Below are positions 44,106-53,686 of a stretch of 64,000 nucleotides of DNA, in pieces. Location: NCBI RefSeq assembly GCF_031846485.1, contig NZ_JAVRHQ010000004.1:1-64000 (forward strand). Reading direction: 5' to 3'. The notes under the pieces were generated by a model. That model saw nothing but the letters and a program-made list of their open reading frames with translations. It was not told the DNA's origin and made no database searches. Numbering within the stretch: position 1 is the stretch's first letter; the number at the start of each line of letters is the position of its first letter. The position numbers and the translations under genes were made by a program. This DNA comes from Autumnicola tepida. GTDB lineage: Bacteria > Bacteroidota > Bacteroidia > Flavobacteriales > Flavobacteriaceae.

Positions 44106-47100
44106 TTATTCTGGTAAAAACCGGTGGAATCGGCCTAGTTTTGAAGGTATGCCTGTATTTATGTTCTCATTCTTTTCATGATCGGGATGTAAAGGTTTCT
44201 GATCCCCGGATTTCACCTTTTTTGAGAGTAATCCCAGCAACCTTATCAGATCTTCCTTATGGTGGCTTTCGATGTTTTCATCACCTATTAATGTTGCCAG
44301 GTGCTGATGGGTGATTTCCTGGTCATGGGCTGCGGTAAACATACTTTCGCTACTCAATTTATTTTGAACATGTTCAAGGGATTTCTTATGCTCCGGGTTT
44401 AAGGTTTTTTGGTGTAGTAGTTCAATTTGTTTCCCTGCGTTGCGAATAATAGTTTCTTCCTGTTCCTTAGCTAAGCTTATTCCTACCTGCATTCTATAAG
44501 GAAAATCTTCACTATGATCTACCCCTTTTCGGGCCTGGATAACAGCCAGATTATCGAAATGTTTTATCATGCTGTTAATCTGATTGGTGTAAGTTGGAGG
44601 GTTGCCGTTCAGTGGTAGATCATCAAGCCAATCCCTCCGGTAAGCGAAAGCCTGTTTACGGGTTTCTTCGGAAAGCTCATCGTTCAAAACTTCATTGTAA
44701 CGATCTTCTGAGAGGATATTATTAGGAACCCTGGCCGGCCAGAAGGTAGGAACATACGGATCATAGGAGGCCGTATAGCCGTCCCTGCAACTGGCAGTAT
44801 CGGTTTGCCAGGGAATGGCCATCCATCTGGTAATGCCTCTGGCTACCTGTCCTCCGAGAAGGGGCCCTTTAGCCAGTGTGATCACGTCGGTATTCATTTC
44901 AGCCCCGTAATACCATGAATTCATCGGTTCTGTTTTTGTAGCATGTTTCAGCCGGAAAGGTGCCATGTACATACCGGCAGTACGCATCGGCCAGGTCATT
45001 TCACAACCGGGATGAAAGGCATCGGCCAGGCAAAAATCCATCGCCGCCTTGGTAAGCATATCCGGTTGATCTTTTAAGGGAAGCTCATCTATGGTTTTTG
45101 AGTTACTGGAAAAGGGACATTTGCCTTTTTTTCCGAAATCAGCATCAAAATCACCCTCCGCCCATTGTTCCAGGAAGGACAATTGCAAGTCCGAAAGGGT
45201 GCAATGCTGGCGAACCGAGCCAGTAGGAGGAATGCTGATTGCATCTCCGTACAGCCATGGCCATAATTGTGGGGCCTGCGCGCCGGGAACATCATAGCGC
45301 CTGAAATTATTGGAAATACTTCTTCTTAATTCGAGAAAAGCGGGCGAAGGATCATTGAGCTTATTAATCCATTCCCTGGAGGTGTAATTGAATTGACCAC
45401 CAAAGCCGAAAGCAGCCGCAAAGCCTGCGTTCACCCACTGCAGGTCCGTCATTCGTTCGAATATTGGGAGAATATCTTCGGTAAAGGATGGCCTTGCCGG
45501 CCTTACCAGCATATTGCTTTTAACGGCGACATCCCGCATTAAATCCCACATCGTACGGACGGATTTTTGCATCGGGGCATAATCGGGTGGAGCACAAATT
45601 ACCCAGGCCGGATCTGTTTTTAAAGTCACCCCTTCGTATTCTACTTCGGCAGTTACAGGGCCGTCCGATATATCATCATACCAGCCTTCATTATTTGCAA
45701 AAGTAACTGCCATATCCCCGGATATATTTTCCGATTTCCCATGACCGCCAAGCATCAGCAGTCTTCCTTTCTGATCGGTTCTCATTTCCCCCAGGTAAAC
45801 TTCTTTATTTTTGAAGTGCCCTGTGAACTTTGGTCCGTTTTCTATCCCTGTGCCCGAAATACTTTGGTGTTTTCCATCTATTAATAGGGGTTTCCTGTCT
45901 TTTTCGTCGATGTTTCTTAGCAGGGATGCGGGAGCATTTTTGGCTTCAGGAATATCAAGGGCCAGTTGGAACTGGTACCAGGAAGATTTCTGGTTGGCCA
46001 GGTGGGCGTGCCAGGTGATATTGGCATTTTCCGGGCTGAGCTCTTTAACCGCTTTTCCTGCAGCGTTTAAGCCGTAAACCCGGAACTGGGCCGCCTGTCT
46101 TTTTAATGCCCCGGAAGCGTCACGATAGGCGTAAGGATCTTCTTTAACCACAGGCTGGTCTGTCAAAGGCCCGATGAAATATTCCTCTCTACTGTTCCCA
46201 ACCCGCATGACCCCTATCGGAGGATAGATAGCGGCTTTAACTATACATTCGCTACTATCATCTTCATCATCGGAAAACACGGGTTCTATTTCTCTAGGCT
46301 CCTGCTGCTGTTGTCCGTTAGCCTGGTGCCGGGCTTTAGCGCTGGCTGCATAAACTGTTTTTCGCGTTTTTGCAATACTTCCCAAGGGTTCATGCGCAGG
46401 TAAAGTTCTCCAGATATTGAAAGCCAGGTTAGATCCGAATTCTTCCTGCCCGATGGCAAGTATGTCCTGTTTGGGAAATACCAGCCGGGCTATCGGTATA
46501 TACGGGCTTTGATCCGTATCCCATACTTTCTGCGCATCATCTAACGGCATTTCTGAAGGGACACTGCGCAGCTGTATTTCAAAACGAAAGGATGCAGGTT
46601 GTGTTCTTAACCGCCTCTGTAAATCCCGGGCAAGGTAGTTTTTGTCATTTGCCGGAGCTCCCATATCTGTGACTTCGGGAACCAGCCTGTACTTAACAAT
46701 GTTCTTATCTCCCAGTTTAAATGGTAAAATAGCCCAGTAGCCTGCAGTGAGACAACTGGCTTCTTCTTTCATCATTGCTTTTAAAATACCTGCGAGTTCC
46801 GGGTGTTCATTAATGTAGGTGTCGTAATCCCTGTCAATTACACCTGCCGTAGTAAAACTGCACATTTGCCTTGCATCTTTGGCGAAAAACCTGTCGATAT
46901 TCTGGAAAATAAAATCAGCAGTTTCACCTTCTCCAATCAGCTTCGGGCCGTGAACTCCGAAAAGTTTAAGACCAAGGCCTAGTGTAGAATGTAAATCAGG
47001 TGCCTGAGGATCCGTGTCACTGGAGAATCTTGCTACGCATTCATATTCTTCTCCGGCAAATATGCCTTCGGCAAATTCAGGATTCAAATCCTTGTCGATA

Positions 47101-47297
47101 ATAAAATGTCCATATGCTATCCCGTGTTGTTTGCGAAACACGGAGCGTTGAGCGGGTTTCTGGCCCCTTTCAATTCGGGATTTTTGTCCCATATCCACAA
47201 ACATTTCTTTAAGTCTTTGTGTTATGGCGGAAATTTCTTCATTGCTTTCCCAACATTTTACATTGTTGGCAGTAGGTTTTTTACCGGACTTGTCCAT
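44106..47297 (-). CDS. LodA-like cysteine tryptophylquinone oxidase fused to an N-terminal catalase-like domain
   Basis: A 1063-residue fusion. Residues ~30-320 match the y4iL-type catalase-related fold (KQHGIAYGHFIID, then ARFSSDTDPQAPDLHSTLGLGLKLFG and FIFQNIDRFFAKDA); the distal histidine of true catalases is not seen at the expected place. Residues ~348-1000 are LodA-like, starting AIYPPIGVMRVGNS, with GRLLMLGGHGKS and DDISDGPVTAEV. C699 (QHCTLSDLQ) and W769 (CEMTWPMR), 70 residues apart, are the probable cofactor pair. LodA enzymes oxidise an amino acid with release of ammonia and hydrogen peroxide. No classical signal peptide is present. The LodB-like gene follows after 10 bp. Fusion of a peroxide maker with a heme-type fold is unusual. 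Substrate could be lysine, glycine or another amine. Confidence 0.82.
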   Translation of the reverse strand: MDKSGKKPTANNVKCWESNEEISAITQRLKEMFVDMGQKSRIERGQKPAQRSVFRKQHGIAYGHFIIDKDLNPEFAEGIFAGEEYECVARFSSDTDPQAPDLHSTLGLGLKLFGVHGPKLIGEGETADFIFQNIDRFFAKDARQMCSFTTAGVIDRDYDTYINEHPELAGILKAMMKEEASCLTAGYWAILPFKLGDKNIVKYRLVPEVTDMGAPANDKNYLARDLQRRLRTQPASFRFEIQLRSVPSEMPLDDAQKVWDTDQSPYIPIARLVFPKQDILAIGQEEFGSNLAFNIWRTLPAHEPLGSIAKTRKTVYAASAKARHQANGQQQQEPREIEPVFSDDEDDSSECIVKAAIYPPIGVMRVGNSREEYFIGPLTDQPVVKEDPYAYRDASGALKRQAAQFRVYGLNAAGKAVKELSPENANITWHAHLANQKSSWYQFQLALDIPEAKNAPASLLRNIDEKDRKPLLIDGKHQSISGTGIENGPKFTGHFKNKEVYLGEMRTDQKGRLLMLGGHGKSENISGDMAVTFANNEGWYDDISDGPVTAEVEYEGVTLKTDPAWVICAPPDYAPMQKSVRTMWDLMRDVAVKSNMLVRPARPSFTEDILPIFERMTDLQWVNAGFAAAFGFGGQFNYTSREWINKLNDPSPAFLELRRSISNNFRRYDVPGAQAPQLWPWLYGDAISIPPTGSVRQHCTLSDLQLSFLEQWAEGDFDADFGKKGKCPFSSNSKTIDELPLKDQPDMLTKAAMDFCLADAFHPGCEMTWPMRTAGMYMAPFRLKHATKTEPMNSWYYGAEMNTDVITLAKGPLLGGQVARGITRWMAIPWQTDTASCRDGYTASYDPYVPTFWPARVPNNILSEDRYNEVLNDELSEETRKQAFAYRRDWLDDLPLNGNPPTYTNQINSMIKHFDNLAVIQARKGVDHSEDFPYRMQVGISLAKEQEETIIRNAGKQIELLHQKTLNPEHKKSLEHVQNKLSSESMFTAAHDQEITHQHLATLIGDENIESHHKEDLIRLLGLLSKKVKSGDQKPLHPDHEKNENINTGIPSKLGRFHRFLPE

Positions 47298-47685
47298 AGT
47301 AGATTTGATTTAGGTTTGAATAAAATAATGATGAACATGGGTCATCATTATTCTGATGAGTAGGGATTTTAAATGTAAAAATTGGAGAGCAATAGTAAAG
47401 GCTGTAAAACCGTACTTTTCGTAAGGTTTTACAGCCTTCTTGATGTGTGTCTATTCTCCTTCTTATTAAACTTGGTCGTTTAGCTCTTCTTAAACGGGAT
47501 TGGTTTTTTAAGTTATCAACAGCCATTGAATTTGGTTGCATAGTATTTATATGACTTTGTAGTGTCTTAAATGCAAATGATACCAGGTAAAATATTATTC
47601 ACAACTTTTTGATTTACAGATAAGTAACTGTCTTCTTTTCTAATTTTGGATCAGATAATCAGCAGTTTAACTTAAATCTAAAGTG
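47298..47685. other. Divergent intergenic region between the LodA-like gene and traE, with a 14-bp perfect hairpin
   Basis: AAGGCTGTAAAACC (47398-47411) pairs perfectly with GGTTTTACAGCCTT (47425-47438) around a 13-base loop whose GTAC/GTA ends may extend the pairing. No strong T run follows on either strand. The rest should carry the promoters of lodA-like and tra operons. A - strand open frame (47281-47541) crosses the hairpin and is not judged to be a gene. Confidence 0.55.
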
Positions 47686-47976
47686 ATGAAAAGAATCAAC
47701 TATTTTAGTTTGGCAGGTGCCTTCCTAATGACTGCACCTGCATTTGCCCAAATCGGTGGTATTGAAACTTCCGTCGAGGAGATCTCCGATACCATCCGTG
47801 CCATCTTCCCTGTTCTCCTGGGAGTAATTTTCCTGGTAGGCTTCCTGTTTAATGCCGGGCATTTTTTTGGGGAGAATACCGACCTCAAAAAAGGAATTAG
47901 CCGGGTCCTGGTGTTTGTCCTGATTACCGGTGCCGTGGTGGGTATTTTTTCCTATCTCGTAACCATGGCAGTCTGA
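47686..47976 (+). CDS. traE: TraE-type conjugation protein (DUF4134)
   Basis: A 96-residue membrane protein of the CTnDOT TraE/DUF4134 family. A signal-like segment (residues ~7-22, TAPAFA) is followed by two transmembrane helices (IFPVLLGVIFLVGFLFNAGHFF and VLVFVLITGAVVGIFSYLV). The ATG at 47686 is preferred over a GTG three bases earlier. It is the first gene of the tra operon and corresponds to a VirB2-pilin-like position in the machine. Its stop overlaps the traF start by one base. Confidence 0.9.
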   Translation: MKRINYFSLAGAFLMTAPAFAQIGGIETSVEEISDTIRAIFPVLLGVIFLVGFLFNAGHFFGENTDLKKGISRVLVFVLITGAVVGIFSYLVTMAV

Positions 47977-48269
47977 TGAAACGTTATACCGCCTACAGGG
48001 ATATCAGGAAAGAAGCGCTCATCATGGGACTGCCCTTATTGCTCTTTGCCGTGCAGATTGCCGTTGTGGTGCTTTCCCTTTTGATCGCCATTTTTGCTTT
48101 CGATTTCCTGGTGATCCTTGGCCTGATTTCAATGAACGCCGGGCTTTACTTTAGCCTGCTTCATTATACCCGTTTAACCTGCAAAGTGATTTTTATAAGG
48201 GTTTATCCCCGGCTGATCAGTAATAAACCTGTTAATCCATATTCCGATGATAATGATGAACCTGTATAA
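47976..48269 (+). CDS. traF: TraF-type conjugation protein (DUF4133)
   Basis: A 97-residue DUF4133 protein with two adjacent transmembrane helices (residues ~18-60) after a basic cytoplasmic start (KRYTAYRDIRKEALIMGLP). It resembles VirB3-like proteins placed next to the VirB4-type ATPase in many transfer systems. The start overlaps the traE stop and the end overlaps the possible first start of traG by 23 bp, so the genes are translationally coupled. Confidence 0.88.
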   Translation: MKRYTAYRDIRKEALIMGLPLLLFAVQIAVVVLSLLIAIFAFDFLVILGLISMNAGLYFSLLHYTRLTCKVIFIRVYPRLISNKPVNPYSDDNDEPV

Positions 48270-50649
48270 GAAGCCGCCGCTGGCCGCTGTTTCAGATAAC
48301 CTGGTTTTTGCCTCCAATGGAAATATAATCCTGGCCTACGCCGTGGAATTGCCTGAAGTGTATTCACTCTCGGAAAAAGATTTTGAATCGCTACACGGCA
48401 CCTGGTTCCAGGCCCTTAAAAGCCTTCCTTCCCGTTGTATAGTACATAAACAGGATGTTTACCGGAAGCAGGGTTACAAGGCAGGCCAATTGCCGGGAAA
48501 TTCTTTCCTGGAAAAAGCCACCCGCAAGCATTTTGAAGACCGGGAATTCCTGGAGCACCGGTGCTACCTTTTCTTTTGCTGGCCCGGGAACAAAAGTTTT
48601 AACCATGCAAAATTCGTAAACCCTTTTAAGGCAGTAAGTAAAAACCTGGTTACGAGCGGGGATGAAGCGCTGGAGCGTTTCCGGACGGCCGTAGAAGATG
48701 TGGTGCATTTTCTTAATCAGGGTCAGAAGCTCAGGCTTATTCCTTTTAAAGAGGAGGAGGTGATATCCTTCGCCCATGATTATTTTAACGGGTTTAATGA
48801 GGGTGTGGATACCGATATCCTGCTGGGGGATCAGCATATCCAAATAGGAGATTACTACCTGGATCTCATGGCCGTGCAGCATGAGACAGCCTTTGGAGAC
48901 CAGTTGCAAACCAGCCGCCCGGCAGGCAGGTTTACTTCAGATGAGTTTAATTTTCACCAGGGGTTTATCGATGGGTTCGGGCTGGAACTTTATGAAAACC
49001 ATATCGTCAACCAGCTGCTTATCCTGGACGATACGAATCTTTGGCGCAGGCAGTTGGAGAAAAGAATGGAAGCCCTGAAGAAAAGCGCCAGCTTCGGGAC
49101 TCAGAACCTGGTGGTGCTGGAGAAGATTAATTCTGTCTTGCATAGCATCAGTCATGATGAGCAGGCCCGGATCATCCGCGGGCAATTCAGTATTCTTTAC
49201 TGGCACCGGGACAGCGGTCGGTTAAAGGATATTGCCGCAACCATAAAAGCAGTTTTTAAACAACTCGACATCCGGCCATATGCGCCGGTAGCGGAATCAC
49301 GAAAGCAATATTTTTTAAATAGCTTCTTCGCCTTTACCTCTAATTTTTCCAATGATGACCTGTATGTAACCGATCTGAAACACGCTTTATGTCTTTGGCT
49401 AAATAGCGGGAATTACAGATCGGATAAGGAGGGGGTGATCTTTAATGACCGTCAGTACAATATCCCGGTAATAAAGGATGTGTGGGACGAGAAAAAGAGA
49501 AGGATCAAGGCACGGAATTTTGCCATCTTCGCGCCTACCGGGGAGGGCAAATCATTCCTGGCCAATAACATCCTGCGCCAGTATTTTGAACAGGGGGTTC
49601 GCCTGGTGATTATTGACCTGGGAGGCTCTTACGCGAAATTCGCCAAACTCTACCCGGAAGAACACCTGGTATTGCGCTACCAGCCGGGGAAATCCCTGGG
49701 AATTAACTTTTTTTACCTGCCGGAGCCATGTTGTCCTACCCCGGAACACCTGGAAGAGCTGGCGGTATTTATACTGGAGTTGTTATCCTCCGGTGGGGCT
49801 GCCAGGGAAGAGACCGTGGCCCTGAAAAAGCTCCTGCAGGCTTATTACGATTCGATAGCTGCCCCGCATCACCTGGAAGGTTTTTACCGCTTTATAGAGC
49901 GCGAACAGGAAGATCTTCTGCAACGCCTTGGAATCCATACCGGCTATTTTGAGCTTTCCCGTTTTCTGCATATCATCTCGGAATACGTGGGCAACGGCCT
50001 GTACAGCTATTTGTTCCGGGAGCAGCAGGGACAGTCATACCGCCTGGAGGAAAAGCGCCTGATCATTTTTGAACTTGATGAAATACGGGATAATAAAGAG
50101 ATTCTTTCAATTATGCTGAAACTCATCAAAACAGCAATTCAAAGATCTATCTGGAGCAACCGCAGCGAAAGAGGCATCATCCTCTTTGATGAGTTTGCCA
50201 AGCAGTTAAAGTTCGCTAATGTGCTGGAGAGTGTGGAATTTTATTACCAGGCTATCCGGAAACAAAACGGGGCTATAGGGATCATCCTGCAGTCGATCAA
50301 CCAGTTGCCGGTGGGAAGTACCGCTTCCAGTATTCTTGAGAATACCCAGGTGATCTACAGCCTGCGCAATGAGAAAGGCTATGAAGACCTGGTAGCCCGG
50401 CTGAAACTTTCTTCCCATGACCTGAACCAGTTAAAGTCGATTACAAATAACCTTACCGGTTCCCGGAAGTATACGGAAGTCTTTATAAAGATAGGCAAGG
50501 AGAGCAATATTTTCCGGTTGGAAGTGCCGCCGGAGGCCTATGCCGCATACCTGACTGACGGCGCTGAAAACGGGGCTATAATGGCTTTGTACGCCAAGAC
50601 CGGAAATATGGAACGTGCCATAAATGAGTATTTATCCGCTAAAACTTAA
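48247..50649 (+). CDS. traG: TraG-family VirB4-type conjugation ATPase
   Basis: An ~800-residue cytoplasmic ATPase that powers assembly of the conjugation apparatus. The N-terminal TraG-N/DUF region (~1-400) precedes the Walker A APTGEGKSFLANNIL near residues 427-441 and the Walker B GIILFDEFAKQL near 645. Three in-frame ATGs (48247, 48253, 48256) exist; 48256 (MNLYKKPPLAAV) gives the most typical N-terminus. The frame is intact and its length matches CTnDOT TraG. It is followed by traI after one base. Confidence 0.93.
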   Translation: MIMMNLYKKPPLAAVSDNLVFASNGNIILAYAVELPEVYSLSEKDFESLHGTWFQALKSLPSRCIVHKQDVYRKQGYKAGQLPGNSFLEKATRKHFEDREFLEHRCYLFFCWPGNKSFNHAKFVNPFKAVSKNLVTSGDEALERFRTAVEDVVHFLNQGQKLRLIPFKEEEVISFAHDYFNGFNEGVDTDILLGDQHIQIGDYYLDLMAVQHETAFGDQLQTSRPAGRFTSDEFNFHQGFIDGFGLELYENHIVNQLLILDDTNLWRRQLEKRMEALKKSASFGTQNLVVLEKINSVLHSISHDEQARIIRGQFSILYWHRDSGRLKDIAATIKAVFKQLDIRPYAPVAESRKQYFLNSFFAFTSNFSNDDLYVTDLKHALCLWLNSGNYRSDKEGVIFNDRQYNIPVIKDVWDEKKRRIKARNFAIFAPTGEGKSFLANNILRQYFEQGVRLVIIDLGGSYAKFAKLYPEEHLVLRYQPGKSLGINFFYLPEPCCPTPEHLEELAVFILELLSSGGAAREETVALKKLLQAYYDSIAAPHHLEGFYRFIEREQEDLLQRLGIHTGYFELSRFLHIISEYVGNGLYSYLFREQQGQSYRLEEKRLIIFELDEIRDNKEILSIMLKLIKTAIQRSIWSNRSERGIILFDEFAKQLKFANVLESVEFYYQAIRKQNGAIGIILQSINQLPVGSTASSILENTQVIYSLRNEKGYEDLVARLKLSSHDLNQLKSITNNLTGSRKYTEVFIKIGKESNIFRLEVPPEAYAAYLTDGAENGAIMALYAKTGNMERAINEYLSAKT

Positions 50650-50650
50650 T

Positions 50651-51235
50651 ATGATGAAAAACAAAACTAAAATGCTTTGCCTTGCTTTGGCAATGGTTTT
50701 ACTACTTCCTGCAGGCGCCGCCTGCCAGGGAATGCCGGTATATGATAATACCAATTTTATCAGCCTGGCCAAGCAACTGATCGAATCGGCAAAACAGACC
50801 GCGCAGCTGCTAAAGACCGTGGAATTCCTGAAGAAGCAAAAGGAAAATATAGAAAAAGTAAACGCGGTGGTACGCCAGCTAAAAGCAGTGCGGGAGCTTA
50901 CCCGTGCCCACCAGCGGCTTTATGAAAGGGTGCAAAATGATGCAAGGGATATCCTGAATTCTCCTTATGTCCACCCGGAGGAAATCAGCCGGATCTCCGA
51001 ATCCTTTGATGCCATAATCGAATTATCCCTTCGCGACCTGGAGTTTATCGACCAGGTGCTCTCCAGTGATTTTTTGAAAATGACCGATGCGGACCGCACA
51101 CAAATCCTTAATGAAAAAGAAAAGAAATCCCGGGAGCTGCTGCTGCAGGTGGATAGCCAACTTAGACGCTACCGTGATATCATCGATTTTCGCCAGCTGC
51201 AGGAGCAATTAAACTCCCGCCGGGGCGGTATCTAA
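50651..51235 (+). CDS. traI: TraI-type conjugation protein (DUF4141)
   Basis: A 194-residue exported protein, with the start placed at the ATG at 50651 because a signal peptide (LCLALAMVLLLPAGAACQG) follows directly. The mature protein is nearly all helical with a coiled-coil section (SAKQTAQLLKTVEFLKKQKENIEKVNAVVRQLKAVRELTRAHQRLYERV), typical of VirB5/DUF4141 periplasmic components. A cysteine near the cleavage site could make it a lipoprotein. traH, present in CTnDOT between traG and traI, is not seen. Confidence 0.85.
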   Translation: MMKNKTKMLCLALAMVLLLPAGAACQGMPVYDNTNFISLAKQLIESAKQTAQLLKTVEFLKKQKENIEKVNAVVRQLKAVRELTRAHQRLYERVQNDARDILNSPYVHPEEISRISESFDAIIELSLRDLEFIDQVLSSDFLKMTDADRTQILNEKEKKSRELLLQVDSQLRRYRDIIDFRQLQEQLNSRRGGI

Positions 51236-51252
51236 CTTTTAAAAAATTTGCA

Positions 51253-52077
51253 ATGGAACTCGGGCTGGAATATGTAAATACGGTATTTGAGACGGTAAAG
51301 ACCAATGTCTTTATGGAATATACCATGATTGGAATGAAAAGTCTTGCCGTGGTGCTGTTCCTGGTCAACATCCTTAAAAAATACCAGGAAGGTATGGTCG
51401 ACCAGGACGGGATTACATGGGGATTGCGCCCGGTGGACCTGGTACGCAATTTAAGCGTGGTACTGCTGGTACTCTGCGCCCCTGAAATCCTTGGCATGCT
51501 GGATGGATTACTGGTCAGTATTGAATCCGGGTTTATGGAAACAGCCCCGGCACTGGTGCCCCTGCGGCTGCAGGAGCTTGAGATTGCCGAGGATCCCGGT
51601 GCTTTTGATGTGATGACCAAAGCCATGACCGCACTTTATGAAGCGCTTTTTACGCCACTGTATTCGGTAAAAGTGCTGTCGTTTATCGTAGGGGTATTCC
51701 TGTGGATCCTGGATTTGTTTATCTACCCGCTTTTTCTTGCGGAACGTTTCTTTATCCTGGGCATCATGCAGGTGTTTTTCCCGCTGATCATCAGCCTCTC
51801 GGTTTTTGAAAGATTCCGTTCCATGGCTTATTCTTTTTTTCGCTTATATATAGCGGTTTACATGCTGGTGCCGGCCTTTTTCCTGGTCAATGTGTTTATT
51901 AACGAACTCTACCGGGAGATCAATAGCGGGTTCTGGGAAAGCCTCCTTGGCAGTCCTTCCCAAAACCAGGTCATCATCAACCTTATAGAAGCGGGATCTA
52001 TAGCTTTTATAGTGCTTCTAAAGTTTAAACTCTATAAACGGGCTACCTCGTTTACCCTGCGACTGTTTACTTCCTAA
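51253..52077 (+). CDS. traJ: TraJ-type conjugation membrane protein
   Basis: A 274-residue polytopic inner-membrane protein with about six hydrophobic segments (for example residues ~28-48, 138-165, 172-190, 200-220), matching the VirB6-like TraJ of Bacteroidota elements (FIVGVFLWILDLFIYPLFLAERFFILGIMQVFFPL). It forms part of the DNA channel across the inner membrane. It lies between traI and traK with gaps of 17 bp, in one operon. Confidence 0.9.
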   Translation: MELGLEYVNTVFETVKTNVFMEYTMIGMKSLAVVLFLVNILKKYQEGMVDQDGITWGLRPVDLVRNLSVVLLVLCAPEILGMLDGLLVSIESGFMETAPALVPLRLQELEIAEDPGAFDVMTKAMTALYEALFTPLYSVKVLSFIVGVFLWILDLFIYPLFLAERFFILGIMQVFFPLIISLSVFERFRSMAYSFFRLYIAVYMLVPAFFLVNVFINELYREINSGFWESLLGSPSQNQVIINLIEAGSIAFIVLLKFKLYKRATSFTLRLFTS

Positions 52078-52094
52078 CCATAAATCCTTGTCTT

Positions 52095-52715
52095 ATGTCA
52101 AAGAAATTTTCTCCTTACCGTAATATCTTCCAGGTGCTAAAGCTCAACCGACTGGTGAGTATCAGCGTCAGTATCGGCGCTTTTTGTGCCTGTATGTTTT
52201 CAGGCTACCTGGTGTACAAAATGCACCGGGATGCCGTGGAGCATGCTTTTGCCATTAACACCAGGGGGGAAGTTATCCCCCTGAGCTGGCAGCTGCGCCG
52301 GGATAACCTTAAAGTGGAAGCCATGGCGCACCTGGAATTGTTTCATCGTTATTTCTACGGCTTATCCCCGGCTACCTACGAGCAGCGGCTTGAGAAGGCG
52401 CTGTGGCTTGGGAATAGTTCCGTGGATAACGTGTATCGCCAGAAAAGAGCTGATGGGGTATATAACCGCATCCTGCAATATGCCCTTGTCCAGCAGATCG
52501 ATACCGTGGAGTCGGAAGTGGAGCTGGACCAGGCACCATATCCTTTTAGCACCCGTACGGTTTTTCGCATTAACCGGGGCAGTATTGAAGATGCCTATGA
52601 ACTGATTACCACCGGAAAACTGCTGCCGGTAGAACGACAGTTTCCCCAGAATACCCATGGGCTTCTGATCACGGACTTCTTTGAGAAACACCTGCGGAAG
52701 CTTCCTGTGCAATAG
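52095..52715 (+). CDS. traK: TraK-type conjugation protein
   Basis: A 206-residue protein with a single N-terminal membrane anchor (ISVSIGAFCACMFSGYLVY, residues ~22-40) followed by a mixed periplasmic domain, the layout of VirB8-like TraK. The segment HLELFHRYFYGLSPATYEQRLEKALWLG is typical for this family. It is followed after 30 bp by traM; the small traL gene of CTnDOT is absent. Confidence 0.88.
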   Translation: MSKKFSPYRNIFQVLKLNRLVSISVSIGAFCACMFSGYLVYKMHRDAVEHAFAINTRGEVIPLSWQLRRDNLKVEAMAHLELFHRYFYGLSPATYEQRLEKALWLGNSSVDNVYRQKRADGVYNRILQYALVQQIDTVESEVELDQAPYPFSTRTVFRINRGSIEDAYELITTGKLLPVERQFPQNTHGLLITDFFEKHLRKLPVQ

Positions 52716-52745
52716 GAGCTTAAATAAAACCATAAAACAAAAAAC

Positions 52746-53675
52746 ATGAAAATCGATAAGAAGAAAGTGGTATTCGGCTCCGTACTGGTCTGTGTCCTTG
52801 GGTTTATTATCTCCTATTGCCTGGTGGTTTTTGGAGGAGACCAAGAACAGGAGCAGGAAACAATTTCGGACCCCGAAGTGCCGCAGTTGAAGGAGGAAAC
52901 CAAAACCTACGATTCCAGGCTTAATGCCATCAACGATCTCCGGGAGAAAAAGCCCTCCCTGGCGCCCAGCCTTTATGATGAGATGGAAGAAGAACAGCAG
53001 GAGTGGTCGGAGGATCAAGACGGGAGTTCTATGGATTCCTTACCTCCACAACAAGCCTGGACCATGGAGTCCTGGAGCTTTAACCGTGAAAATGCTGAAG
53101 ATAGTACAACAGCTGCTTTTCCGGGAACACATGAGGTTGGTATAGCGGAAGCAGATATTCCTAACACAGAAGAAATTTCCCCGGCAGAACTGGCCCTGGC
53201 CCAGGAGCTGTTTTTTAGCAGTACTAATGCGAATGACAATTCAGCGGGTGGTAAGACGGATTCGGTGATTCGGGTTTTTGTAGACGGGCAACAGGTGGTC
53301 AGGGCAAATTCCCGCCTCCGCCTGCGCTTAATGGAACCTGCCAGGATTGGAGGAAAAGAACTGCCACGGCTCAGCCCTGTCTATGGGTTTGTCAGTTTTG
53401 CAGCCAACCGGGTGAAGGTAAATATCGAGCAGGTCATGCACCGGCCTGTTTCCCTGAAGGCATACGATGTCCAGGATGGCAGCGAAGGGATCTACGTGGA
53501 AAATAACTTTCGGGCAGAGGCTTCACGGGAAATCCTGGATGACGCGTTGGGGGAAATCAATATTCCCAGCCTGCCACAGGTCAGTGGTATTAGCCGGCTC
53601 TTTCAAAAACATAACCGCAATATAAAGGTAAGCGTTAGCAATCGCTACCAGTTACTGCTCAAACCGGAACTTTAA
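52746..53675 (+). CDS. traM: TraM-type conjugation protein
   Basis: A 309-residue protein with an N-terminal transmembrane helix (VVFGSVLVCVLGFIISYCLVVFG) and a long acidic, low-complexity periplasmic linker (residues ~35-165). A C-terminal beta domain (~170-309) ends with SNRYQLLLKPEL. It corresponds to VirB10-like TraM, which bridges the two membranes. The first 30-bp spacer to traK and the 11-bp spacer to traN keep it in the operon. Confidence 0.88.
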   Translation: MKIDKKKVVFGSVLVCVLGFIISYCLVVFGGDQEQEQETISDPEVPQLKEETKTYDSRLNAINDLREKKPSLAPSLYDEMEEEQQEWSEDQDGSSMDSLPPQQAWTMESWSFNRENAEDSTTAAFPGTHEVGIAEADIPNTEEISPAELALAQELFFSSTNANDNSAGGKTDSVIRVFVDGQQVVRANSRLRLRLMEPARIGGKELPRLSPVYGFVSFAANRVKVNIEQVMHRPVSLKAYDVQDGSEGIYVENNFRAEASREILDDALGEINIPSLPQVSGISRLFQKHNRNIKVSVSNRYQLLLKPEL

Positions 53676-53686
53676 AATTTATTCCT

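Noticed and set aside
47281..47541. - strand open frame of 86 codons overlapping the lodA-like start
   Set aside because: It spans the perfect hairpin, overlaps a confident gene and has a composition without a signal or domain.
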